A stretch of 64,000 nt of DNA from Volutella citrinella (taxonomy: Eukaryota > Ascomycota > Sordariomycetes > Hypocreales > Nectriaceae): assembly GCA_034401135.1 (NCBI GenBank), contig JAWZSP010000001.1, positions 4,402,001-4,466,000 of the forward strand. The letters run 5' to 3'. A model generated the notes under the pieces. The model saw only the letters and a list, made by a program, of their open reading frames with translations. It was not told where the DNA came from and ran no database searches. Below are positions 34,385 to 45,241 of this stretch, one piece after another. A program made the position numbers and the translations under genes. Position 1 is the stretch's first letter, and each line of letters begins with the position of its first letter.

Positions 34385-37374
34385 CTGCGTCGAAATTGCG
34401 AGCATTCACTGATTTGGTTGAGTTGACAACCACTTGTATATGTAGGGTATTCAACCAATGGGAACGGGCAATGGGGTTTAAAGGTTCAACGGTGCAAAGC
34501 AATGGGGGTGGTTATATCTTAGGGAGTAACCCAATCAAGGATAATGATGTTGATTCCCCACCCGGCTTTCTCATTGCAAGTCATTGAGCTACCTGCACCT
34601 AGCGCTCAGTCATGCGATATCCAGTGGGCAAAGCAAACAATGTTGGCTGTGTGTACATGCTGCTCCTGGGAGACGTGGGCCCAAGACACAAGTCTTGAAG
34701 CGCTGCTGAAGCGAGTGAATGGCTGCGAGGCCAAGCCGAGAGAGAAGAACGAAGACGGTGCTTCTCCAACTGCAGCATCCGCATCTGAACCAGTGAAGCG
34801 GGATCCTGTCTCCCACGCAGCCTCTGGCTTGCTTGGGACTTGCATATATAACACGAGGGTGGCGGCGGGCTAGAAGGGCATGCGTGGTTCTTGGTATAGT
34901 GGACATCCAATTAGGGTTGACTTTGCCGCGTCAAGGAAAACGGAGGCTCCCACTCAACCGGATTGCGGCAAAGGTCCTGCATTGGCGATCATGGCGTTCT
35001 GTTGGGGGCAATGCTGAACGGGTCCAGTTGCCGCCTGGGAGCGGAGCATGCTCGAGGCTACTGGTAGTGCATATCCTCAGTTCTGCTACCAACCTTGCTT
35101 GATCACAGGCCGAGGCATCTCAGCAAACGGGAAGACTGCAGCGGATGGGATGGTTCATGGCATGTGCTTCGCTTATAAATGTGAGAGAAGGGCTAGGTTC
35201 AACGCCTGCAAGGTGTGTTGGGTTACCAACCGCGCAACCCCCCATGGGCACATGGCCGCGTTTGGAGGTATGCGAACATGTCGCACTCTGGACAGCCTCA
35301 GCAGGTTTTGGGTTCTGCCGCCGGGGTCCAGCCTGCGGCGTGGTACGTTTCGTCAGAAGGTGTACGTAGTAGAGCCAAGCCCAGAGAGTGAGTAGCTGAA
35401 AGAGCCGTGGCCTGGCATCCTGTTTGACTGGAATGGTTGTAATCGGGCGTACCTCGCGGCTTTCGGGGTCGCATCCGTTTTGGAGGACTAGTTGCTGTGT
35501 CAGCAATCCAAAAGGGCACGAGATGCTATCATGCTCCCTTGTTGAATAAGTTTTTAGCCCCCACGCAAATAGGTTGCGTGCCGAGGCAAAAGGCTACGTG
35601 CTGATCTGATTATCAGGATGATGAGTTCACAGATGGACGAATGCGGCTCAAATGAGGGAGATGACGGCCTTCCCGGGCACAATTGCCACGAGGGAGGGGC
35701 GGGCAAGCTGGGTGCTGGGGACTGCACTGCATGCTGCAAGGAGGACAACGGTCATGTTCCATTGAACAGCTTTGCCCAGCACTGGAGGGAAGCGGGGCAC
35801 GCCCCCGGTACCCACGGTAACCCACCCCGCCGTGCCTGATTGCCTGAAGGGGAAATCCCAGCACGACTAGGACCGGCGGCGATTGGTCAGACGGCAAGGG
35901 CCAAAAAGTGTTGGGGAAAGAGTGGGGACGAGTTGGCGAAGGTGTTGGGAAGCTCGACGGAAGGCGGCTGGGCGGTTGATGGAGCAGATTTTTGGCAGGA
36001 ACCTGGAACCAGCCAACAATCGCAATCGGGTTTACTGCGCGCTGCTCTGGGTCGCGGCTGACAGCATGGCCGAGGGCCCATGCCTCGTCTTTGCATTGGA
36101 CCTGGGGGACGCCGGTACAATCACAGGTGCAGTGTCTAGTAGTGGGGTGTGAGGACCATGAGGACGCCCAGGGTATCCATCCCCCGGGAGATGTTGGCGA
36201 TAAACCAGATTCCCGGCAGCTGCCATCAGCGGGAGAGAGATCTGGGGAGAGCCCGATGCCGTCACAATCGTATGTTCGAATCTCTTGTTTAGATGGATCG
36301 TATCGTCGCAGTGCGGAGAAGAGCTAGGGCTGCTTTGCTGAGCAATGCGACGGACGGCATGGGCATTTTGAAGCGCGCCATGTCGAATCCATCCATGCTC
36401 AGGTACGCTCTCTGTAACGCGGTCGACGTTGGATTAGTACCTACAGCAGGTATCATTACAACCAGCCACCCAACACCGCCAGTGAAATGCACACCGGCTG
36501 CTCAGTGTCAGACGGAGTCTCGGGAACACTGCTGCTCCAGCGCACTTATCAAAGGCCCGCACGATCAATGGCTGGGAGCCGGAGCAGCACGGAGCAATTC
36601 CTGGAATACTTCGGGGCTCCGAGGTTGCCACAAGAGAGGGTGTGTTCCGTCCGTCCATCCCCAATGGTTTTTCTCAAGTACCTGAGCTGTCGTAGCTTGA
36701 CGTTTTTGGGTGAACGGGGGGCGTGTGGCTGGAGAAAAATTCCGGGAGGGACCTCAACTCAACCCCGGGAGCTTCTCAGTGCACCTTACCTACCTTTTGT
36801 CTGTGTCTTGCCATTTCTTCACCAACTGGGTTCAGACTCTGGAGTCTGGAGCACAAGGTGAGACGACTGCAGCACGTGGGCTTCCTTCCGGCTCTCAAGA
36901 GGAAGCGGAGGAGGGAGAAAAAGGTCACCAACAGTTTGCTCTCTTGCAGTGATCGTAGAGCAGATTCCCCCATCGCCAACTTTTCGCCTCCCTTGTGGCC
37001 CGGCTGGTATTCCTCCACTGGGCGCACGCCCCCCCCCCCCCCCCCCCCACTGCCCAACTGCTTCGTCTTGCCTATCCATACCTCCAGCACCCTTCTCACT
37101 TACCCACCTCTCGCCCCAGACCCCCGAGCTGGTTCTGATATAAAGTCCTCCGGCGCCTCCACCCCCGGCACCCAGCCTTCTTCTGCCAGCCTCTCAAAAT
37201 CCCTTTTCTCTTCCCCAGGGATCCTCTCAACGAGGAGTTTCAATCTCCGCCGGTCCTCCTTGACACCTCTGAGCTTCATCTCACTTGGTGGCCATTGGAA
37301 TTCCAGACAGCGCCTGTCCTGTCTTCGATCTGTTCAACACTCAGCTCGCCCTGACAGCAAACAGCCCTCACACG
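34385..37374. other. Long intergenic spacer and desaturase promoter
   Basis: About 3 kb without a supported gene. Overlapping short frames on both strands lack domains. The last 400 bases upstream of the desaturase start codon are C/T-rich and include a run of 20 C (37029-37048). This probably covers the core promoter and leader of that strongly expressed gene. Confidence 0.5.
37029..37048 (+). repeat. Poly-C tract (20 C) upstream of the desaturase
   Basis: Uninterrupted run of about 20 cytosines, roughly 330 bp before the start codon. Homopolymers this long are error-prone in sequencing, so the exact length is uncertain. Confidence 0.8.
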
Positions 37375-38863
37375 ATGGCGTCGTCGTCCGTCGATATGCC
37401 GGCCACCCAGCCGGATGGCACCAAGGACTACGTTCCTATCCGCCAGTCCTCCTCCAAGGCAGCCGTTGATACCAAGAAGCCGCACATCTCCGACTTGCCC
37501 ATGACCTGGTCAAACTGGTACCAGCACATCAACTGGCTCAACACCTTCTTCATCATCATTGTCCCCATTATCGGCTTCATCTCCTCGTACTGGGTTCCGC
37601 TCCACCTCAAGACCGCCATTTGGTCCGTCATCTACTATTTCAACACCGGCCTCGGCATCACAGCAGGCAAGTGATAATGATTTCCCGGACTTCCTGACGG
37701 GGGATTCTCTGGCTAACCTGCTTATAGGCTATCACCGACTTTGGGCCCACTCCTCCTACAAGGCCTCCCTTCCTCTCAAGATCTATCTTGCTGCTGTTGG
37801 TGCCGGAGCCGTCGAGGGCTCCATTCGTTGGTGGTCGTTTGGCCACCGCGTTCACCACCGATACACTGATACTGACAAGGATCCCTACTCCGTTCGCAAG
37901 GGCCTCCTGTATTCTCATCTCGGCTGGATGGTGTTCAAGCAGAACCCCAAGCGAATGGGCCGCACCGATATTACCGACTTGAACGAGGACCCTGTTGTCA
38001 TCTGGCAGCACCGCAACTTCCTGAAGTGTGTTCTCACTATGGGCATCTTGTTCCCCATGACTGTTGCTGGCCTTGGCTGGGGTGACTGGCTCGGCGGTTT
38101 CGTCTATGCCGGAATTCTTCGAATTTGCTTTGTTCAGCAGGCTACCTTCTGTGTCAACTCTCTCGCCCACTGGCTCGGTGATCAGCCATTCGATGACCGA
38201 AACTCCCCTCGTGATCACGTCATTACTGCTCTCGTTACCCTTGGCGAGGGATATCACAACTTCCACCACGAATTCCCCTCAGATTACCGAAATGCCATTC
38301 AGTGGTGGCAGTATGACCCCACTAAGTGGTCGATCTGGGTCTGGAAGCAGCTTGGCCTGGCCTATGATCTGAAGGAGTTCCGCCAAAACGAGATTGAGAA
38401 GGGCCGTGTTCAGCAGATGCAGAAGAAGCTCGACCGACAGCGTGCTCAGCTTGACTGGGGTACTCCTCTGGAGCAGCTCCCTGTTATTAGCTGGGACGAC
38501 TTCGTTGCCGACTCGAAGAATGGCAAGGCCCTTACCTCGATCGCTGGTGTTATCCACGATGTGACCGACTTTATTAAGGACCACCCTGGTGGCAAGGCCC
38601 TTATCTCGTCTGCCATCGGCAAGGATGCCACTGCCATCTTCAACGGTGGTGTCTATAACCACTCGAATGCGGCCCACAACCTTTTGTCGACAATGCGCGT
38701 TGGTGTTCTCCGGGGTGGATGCGAAGTTGAGATTTGGAAGCGTGCCCAGTTTGAGAACAAGGATGTCACCTACATGAACGACTCTGCCGGCCAGCGTATT
38801 GTTCGCGCTGGAACTCAAGTCACCAAGATGACCCAGCCTGTCGCCAGCGCTGATGCTGCTTAA
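37375..38863 (+). CDS. OLE1: Stearoyl-CoA delta-9 desaturase with C-terminal cytochrome b5 domain
   Basis: Endoplasmic-reticulum membrane enzyme that makes palmitoleoyl- and oleoyl-CoA, using electrons from cytochrome b5, here fused to the enzyme. Exons 37375-37666 and 37728-38863 give 475 residues. Hydrophobic segments surround the three histidine boxes: HRLWAH (100-105), HRVHH (137-141) and HNFHH (about 274-278). The cytochrome b5 domain (about 345-440) has the haem motif HPGG (383-386) and a second haem-ligand candidate His in NHSNAAHNL. The single intron begins with GC, not GT: exon 1 ends ACAGCAG, the intron starts GCAAGT, and exon 2 starts after TTATAG. This is the only join that preserves the invariant [20 protein letters not shown] branch site lies 15 bases before the acceptor. 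Two stem-loops follow the stop codon (38902-38976). Confidence 0.97.
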
Positions 38864-39932
38864 GCATTGGATTCATCGAAGGTGGATCCATGTTATCGAG
38901 ACGCGATGACGATCATCGCGACCCTATCCTGGACTGATGAGGGAAGCAGTCGATTGTCCTGATCATCGACTGCTTCGGTTCTGCTGGTAGTTCTAAAAGC
39001 AGCATCCAGGAAACTAACCGAGGCAATGAAATCATGCCTGCACACGTCACTTGCACGACGAATCCACGTGTGAGCACGAAAGCAAAACACATACTGATGA
39101 ATGGCGTTCTTGGGGTTGGCCACTTGACTTTGGTTGTTTTCGTTGATTACTGGCGCTTACTTCCTTTCATTCTGTTGTCGCCACTAGGCTGAGTGAGCTG
39201 AAACTTGTGTATCCTTTATAGAATGGAAAAGGAGGAAGAGGTCAGAAACGCCCGTTTCAGCAAAACTCCATCAACGGCAGTGGATCAGCAGTTGGTCTAT
39301 TGAGTCCGTACAACTCTAAAATGAGAAAAAAAAATCACTTTGGATGATGTATCCCATGCTGTCTAACTCATTATCCAGTCCCTGTGAGAGATATGCTTGA
39401 CTACAACATGCCCCTCGTGAATCACTATCCCGACACACTAGAATTGGAGCCGCTTGCGCCAACACACCGATCGGCATTGGCTAGCCTGCTCCTGAATCTA
39501 ACTCACTCGTAGCCTGAGCAAGCGTCCACCCTCTGCTCATCAACGTCTGTAGCCACGAGGCTTTGCAGCTCTGTGGCCTATTGTTAGAGGACACTTGTGC
39601 CCTCTGCACGGAAAACTGCTAGCTTGGTGCAGAAATGCAAGGTCAGCCTCCGTATGATATGAATGGTGTCTCAAATCCAGGTAAGCCGCTCGTTGATAAC
39701 GAGACGCATCCTCGGCTCGGTCCGGGGTGTCTCTGCCGGGAGCCAACACAACTGGAGACGGTGAGCGTGTCAGCTACTGGGTGGCGAGCTGTTTGTAAGG
39801 AAGGTCGGGGCGGTGTGGCATAGATCCCGGCCCGTCTGAAATGGGGATAACACGTCAATTACACCCACAGCGTTGCTGGGCATGGTCGGCTCATACGGAA
39901 GAGTTTCCAGTACTAGCTCCATACTCCAAGGC
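38864..39932. other. Convergent intergenic region (desaturase / Seh1 3' ends)
   Basis: No coding region recognised in this kilobase between the stop codons of two convergent genes. The first 120 bases hold two stem-loops that probably belong to the desaturase 3' UTR. Confidence 0.55.
38902..38976 (+). promoter_or_regulatory. Two tandem stem-loops in the desaturase 3' UTR
   Basis: Hairpin 1: CGCGATGA (38902-38909) pairs perfectly with TCATCGCG (38913-38920) around a 3-base loop. Hairpin 2: GAAGCAGTCGAT (38943-38954) pairs perfectly with ATCGACTGCTTC (38965-38976) around a 10-base loop. They begin 39 bases after the stop codon. Yeast OLE1 mRNA stability is known to respond to fatty acids, so an RNA-level role is possible; termination or mRNA 3'-end structure is the alternative. 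Confidence 0.6.
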
Positions 39933-41408
39933 TCAGGGGGCAGCCATCCGCGTCTTGACCATGGCCAACTCGGAGCTTTTGGCCCACATGCCATCGGGCT
40001 TCTGGCGGTAGCACAGCAAGCGTCCGTCGTCACCGGTGCTGCCCAGGATCTGGCCGTCATCGTCGAAACCGACGCGCCAGACCGGCGTGCGGTGGTTGTC
40101 GAGGCGTGAGAGCTCCCGAAATGTGTGCTTGACCTGGCCCGGCTGGCCAGTCCAGTGGCGGTCGTTTGGAGTGCCAGACTTGGCGAGGCTTGCACTCAGC
40201 GTGGAGGCCTGAGACGGGTGGTGCTGGGAGGCCTGAGACTGCAGCGCATGAAGATGTGGTGTTTGCGGATTTGATTTTTCACCGCCATGTGCGTTTTTGG
40301 GCACGTCGTTGGCCATTAGCGAATGCGCCGAATGGGCTAAGAGGTCGTTGGCGGACCACGACCTGCCATCGTCGTCGGAGTAGGGCGTCTCGACCCTGAA
40401 GACACGGGCATAGCCGTCCTGGCAGGCCGTCGCAATGATGTCGTAGCCCCTGATGTTTCCCGAGCTCCAGGCGACATCCCGGACCAGACCACGGTGACCG
40501 GGAATCTCCACGGCCAAATAGAACTCCTTGGTCGTTTGCTGAACGCCAATCGAGGTGGAGAGTACGTCGCGGGACCTATACACCTTGACGGTGTTCATGG
40601 CCGCCACAACCAAGCCCAGAGAGTCCGACGCAACGCCTGCCCGCAGAGCGGTATAGCAAGGCTCCGGGTTGGGGTCGAAGCGGACGCGGAATGCCACTTC
40701 CTCACCGCGTGTGGGCTTTGGGTGAACCGTGAACTCATCGATGGAGGAGTATGCAGACAGGTCCTCGGGCTGGTCGTTCTCATAGACGGTGAGGCGGCCG
40801 TCGGTGGCCAGCAAAGCCAGGTACGTATGCCGCGTCTCTTCGTTGTGCTTCATCGAGAAGGACCGGTAAGGGGCTCGTGGGGACCGGGTGTCAAAGGCGG
40901 GTTTGCCGTTGCCCGCTCGGCCGGTACAGAAGCGGCGACCAGGGGCGGCGGAGGGATCCTCTGCCCAGAGTCGGAAGAAGCCTTCGATACCGAGGGAGGC
41001 GATCAGGTTGGGGTAGATTGTTGAAGGGAGCCATTGCAGCTGGGAGGAAGCGGTTGAAGTCAGCATTGGGGTTCACCATGCACGATGCCAACATGAACTA
41101 AGCTCTAGGCGCCACGTGCACTCGCATTGAGCGGCAAAGAGGGCATGGGGAGAGAGGCGTTGGAGGGCTGGTGGGTGGGTTACCTCGAGGACCTCGCCGC
41201 CGTGTGCGGTCCAGGTGTCGCATAGACGCCATGTGCCATCCTTGTGGCGGTTGAAGACGCGGATCTTGCCATCGACGGAGCCGGTTGCGCACCGATCGCC
41301 GTATGTGTTGAAGGCGACTGCCTGGACGAGGTCCTTGTGGCCGTGCTGGAGGTTGAGGTCGAAGGCGGGCTTCTCCTCGCTAGGCGACGGGGGAATTGAT
41401 GGGCTCAT
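39933..41408 (-). CDS. SEH1: Nucleoporin Seh1 (WD-repeat protein), 2 exons
   Basis: Beta-propeller subunit of the nuclear-pore Nup84/Y complex, and in yeast also of the SEA complex that regulates TORC1 at the vacuole. Exons on the minus strand 41408-41184 and 41039-39933 join in phase to 443 residues. WD-type blades are visible: HKDLVQAVAFNTYGDRCATG with VDGKIRVF near the N-terminus, LQWLPSTIYPNLIASLG at the exon 2 start, GHRGLVRDVAWSSGNIRGYD with IIATACQDGYARVF in the middle, and TPVWRVGFDDDGQILGSTGDDG near the C-terminus. A Gln/His/Ser-rich, probably disordered insert of about 70 residues lies before the last blade, as in other filamentous fungi. The donor is GTAACC, slightly unusual. The intron is 144 bp, long for this window. 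Confidence 0.92.
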
Positions 41409-42038
41409 GGCGGGGCTCGAGGGCGGTGGAGAGCAGCGCAGGGGGCTGCAGCGGTAATTACTAGTAGTCTTGTGGTGACGGCGAGGGTGTCGTCGTCGAG
41501 CTCGTCTGAAGGAGCTGGGCCTCTGGAGAATCGCGAGGGCGCGGGGAGATTGCGATGGCCGAGCTTCGGCGCGATGTCATGTGCGACCTTACAAGAAGCG
41601 TCCACGGACACTGGAAGGTGGGTGGTATGTTTTGTGGGCGCCCGAGGGTGGGATCCACAGTAGCTGCGGCCACTGCTACTTGCTGCAGACCGTCGGCATC
41701 CACGTTCTAGCGGTACGTACTAATAGTATAAGAAAGCTGGCGTGTCGTCTACATGGCCAGCCTATTTAGATAATTATTTAAGGTAGGTAAATGATGAAAG
41801 ATTTAAACAGGCTATTGCAATCATCTTGTCGCTTTTACAATGCTCCCCCCATTGGAGCAGTCGGTATCGAGGGCAATGTTGGCTGTTGCTGCAGGCATTC
41901 TTCGGCCCCACTCTCAGTAGTGGGAGCAACCACGCTGCTGGGATGCTGGGCCGAGCCTGATCGACAAAACTTCCACGACTTCGTCCTCGAGCCTCTTCGC
42001 TTCCAAACGCTCCAGCTGCAACCCACCTACCCACTGCC
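41409..42038. other. Divergent promoter region (SEH1 / cyclin L)
   Basis: About 630 bp shared upstream region. No gene recognised. An AGGTAGGTAAATG stretch lies near 41780, one of several related short motifs in the window. Confidence 0.5.
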
Positions 42039-43024
42039 ATGGCGCACCTGACAAATCCCCTTGCAACGCCGTCTCAGCTCTATAACCGATCCTCCTTCTC
42101 GAGCTTACCCCAGGATCTGCAGGATGTCGTCTTCCTCGCGACGCAATGCCTTACCCAAGCCGCTGGCCTGTTGTTGGAGCTTCCCCAGTCCGTCACAGCT
42201 CAGGCAAACGTCATCCTAGCTCGCCACTGGCTGGTCGACTCGCCCATGGCCACCGAGTTCAGTGTATGCTACCCATGCATCGACCAATCTATTCCGTGCG
42301 CTAATCGCATCTGCAGGAGACCTCGGCCGCCGTCCTGTATCTCGTGGCCAAGATGGGGCCTCAACCCCGTTCCCTCCGTGATGTCTCCAATGCCTATGGC
42401 TACCTCGCCTCGGAGAAGGCGTGCATTTTTCAGCCTCGGGATTCTGCAGCCGACGACCCAAAATCTTTCCAGCTCTCCGACACCGATGCCTACAACTTCC
42501 AGCGCCGCATCACTGCCCTCGAGGTTCGAATCCTTACTACAATTTCGTTCGACACCCACGTCTCGCTCCCACACCCACTCGCCATCACGTATCTGCAGAC
42601 GCTTGACTTTCTCGGTCAATCGAAATCTATCATATCCCTCCGTACCATTCAGCACCTGAACACGGCTCTGCTGTCGCCACAGATGCTGTATCTGACACAC
42701 CAGCCCAATGCGCTTGCTACCGCTGCCATCTACATAGCTGCGCGGGACCTGGGTGCTAAAATGCCCGAGTGCGAGTGGTGGGAGGTTTTCGACGTGGATA
42801 GAGAGGAATTGGGGTTTCTCGTCGTGGCTATGCGCAGCGTGGAACCGATACTTCGCAAGCAAAGAGAGGACTACCCAATGCTTGTCCAGAGTATGCCAAC
42901 CCGGAAGCTAGTGGAGGATGAATTGCAGAAGAGAGAAAGGAATGCCACGGTTGACGGACCCGGTATCAACGCCGAGGAGGAGGAGGAGGAGCAGCGAGCC
43001 ATGGCATCCATGGACAGTAGGTGA
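42039..43024 (+). CDS. Cyclin-L-like protein (transcription/splicing cyclin), 2 exons
   Basis: Probably the regulatory partner of a CDK11-type kinase acting in transcription and pre-mRNA splicing in the nucleus. Exons 42039-42263 and 42317-43024 join in phase to 310 residues. The N-terminal cyclin box includes the cyclin-L-like segment TQAAGLLLELPQSVTAQANV (from about residue 38), then SETSAAVLYLVAKMGPQPRS and LRDVSNAYGYL. The second box contains ALEVRILTTISFDTHVSLPH and NALATAAIYIAARDLG. No RS-rich tail is present; the protein ends in a Glu run. Assignment to the L type rather than K, T or C rests on remembered similarity to animal cyclin L. Confidence 0.82.
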
Positions 43025-44676
43025 CATTGGCGTGAGTCTGCCAAGCCATTCGGGACCGAATACACCATCCCACGGCTTGTTAGCCGCCCTACCCATCAAG
43101 ATGCAAGGCAACGACAAATCCTCATGCCCACCTCAGCCAGGATGCGGGACATGAGCTGACATCCCACGCTGCCGTCTCCGGCATTCCGGACCTGTCAAAT
43201 CAGCTCATCATGAGGGGTGGCCCGCCAACACAGCATGAGCGCATGGAGCACAGATTGATGCCACTCACTGGACCGCTCACGAGTCTGGGCCCCTACACCT
43301 CCGCATGGCCTTCTGGCAAATCAAACATGCAGCTGTTAAGAGTGCATCGCCCATCCTGGATAAAACGGCAACAGCGCGGCCATCTGGGAAGGGCTTCGCG
43401 AGTGCCTCCAGTGTCCTCCCATCACGGACGTGCAGTATGAACATGATTCCCTGCTCTTCCATGCCGCCAAGGCTCTGGGGGAGCGTCCGCAGTTCGCCAA
43501 GTAACAGTTTGGAGGATGGATGGGTGTTGACAAGCTACGCTGTCAGCGTCACGACCTCCATGGTCACGTACGATATGAATACTCAATGGCCCGCGTGAGC
43601 AATTTCCGAGTCGAATGGGGACCCAATCGGGGTATCATGCAGCCCCAGAAGCCACTTATTAGTTCTCGCGAGTGCGTTCGTACGAGTACGAGGAGCCACC
43701 AAGGCCTGCCGGCCGAGCCTTTAGCTTGGTTCCTTGAGCATAGCGACCAAGACAATCAGAGTCGCGAACCACTTGATCAGTAGCTCGAAGAGTAAAAGCC
43801 ACAATACAGCGCATCCATGTTTTCCCTCTTTCTCAGAGAGGGCGGGAAATGCGACTACAATCACGACCATAGCTACATGACATGATATTCCGCACCTCGT
43901 CTAGCCGCACTGATGCATTCAACACAGAAGGTGACATACTGGTACGGGGGGCTGGACCCACGATACCATTGTAAAAGCCTCATGACCGTTGCCCCTCTTG
44001 AGCCAATGTGCATGGATATGCGGTGAGAGTTGCTAGGGGCTTCAGTTGCCGCTACTACGACCCTAGTCTGAGGGACCCCTACGCAGGCCGGGACAGGAGT
44101 AATTCGTCCTCGGAGCTGAGTGCGGGGACGTGTGACTAGACTAGTCGGACGTCGTGCATTGGCCATCGTGCGTGTTGGGGCGAGACGGCTCAACGTCATG
44201 AGGATCGTGAAACCGCCGTTCATAGGAGGGCCTGGCAAGGGACCCTTGGGAAGCCTGAAGGTGTCTACAACTATGCCACGACACTGACCCCCCGGAGGAA
44301 GGGATGTAGTCAGTCTGGCATCAGCTTGCATGTCGACTCGACGAGGACTGCTCCGGACGACAGGCAGACTGTAGGTTGGAAGGGAGCAATGGGACTAGGG
44401 TTTTTGCACTGCTGGAAAATGGCATGGTCAAGACTGAAACCCCCACCCAGACGCTCAATAAGCATATCACAATGTCGTCCGCCACCAACGACAAGTACGG
44501 CTTCCAAGGCCACGACAGCGACTTTGCGCCGCTGGCATGAAGATTAATTACTTTAGGGTCTGTCTGCATAGCCGGTGAGACAGTATCTTCTATTTCGTAG
44601 ATGCTAGTAGTAGCTATAGGTGCATTGCGCCACCTTCATATTTCTACCTTGACCAATCGTTTAGTTACGAGCATAC
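43025..44676. other. Intergenic spacer
   Basis: About 1.65 kb between the cyclin and the secreted-protein gene, which converge. Short frames at 43305-43598(+) and 43873-44331(-) have no recognisable domain, no signal peptide and no splice-consistent extension that I could find. Confidence 0.5.
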
Positions 44677-45241
44677 CTACGACGAGACAACAACGGCGGG
44701 CAGTCCACTCTTTATCTTCTCATGCTTAGTGTAACTGCCAGTAAGCTCAGAGGGAATCTCCGGGCAGTTTCCTTGCAGGCACGCTGAAAAGGGAATCGTG
44801 ATATTGCCTGAAGACAAGATATTTGATCGTTCCCTAAGCACAGGATTAAGCTGCTATTCGTGGGCTATAGTGATGGGGAAGGACTTACGCTGGAACCTGG
44901 CAATTGAGGTGGAAAATTTCCAACTTGTCCTCGCTGGCATGGATCTTGAACTTGAAGAGCGAATTCTCGGTAAACTGTCCATCCTGCTCCTCGCCCAACC
45001 CCCTATAGCTGAAGTCGTCTTGAGTGGTGCCGCCATTCTCACGGGAGAAGCTGTCGACGGCGGTGAAGCTGAGGTCGGTAATGAACCCCTGTGGGGTATT
45101 CTCGCCGCGGCCTGTGCGGAGTCGGAAGCCATTGAGGGTGAAAGTCTGCGGGGGTGCACAAGCCGGCTGGCTGACCTGAGGGGCTGCCAGGGCCGAAGGC
45201 AACGAGGCAAGAAAAGTGGTAAGAATGGTAGTGAGCTGCAT
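44677..45241 (-). CDS. Small secreted cysteine-containing protein, 2 exons
   Basis: Inferred to be exported. Exons on the minus strand 45241-44889 and 44833-44677 join across a 55-bp intron (donor GTAAGT, acceptor GCTTAG) to give 169 residues. Residues 1-19 (MQLTTILTTFLASLPSALA) form a clear signal peptide with an Ala-x-Ala cleavage site. The mature part has four cysteines: one near the N-terminus (QPACAPPQ), one just before the intron (LNCQVPA), and two in exon 2 (ACLQGNC), consistent with two disulfides. Reading into the intron gives a stop right after the donor, so an unspliced model loses half of the cysteines. Without a recognised domain the role is unknown; small secreted proteins of fungi include host- and surface-interacting factors, but nothing here proves that. 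Confidence 0.8.
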
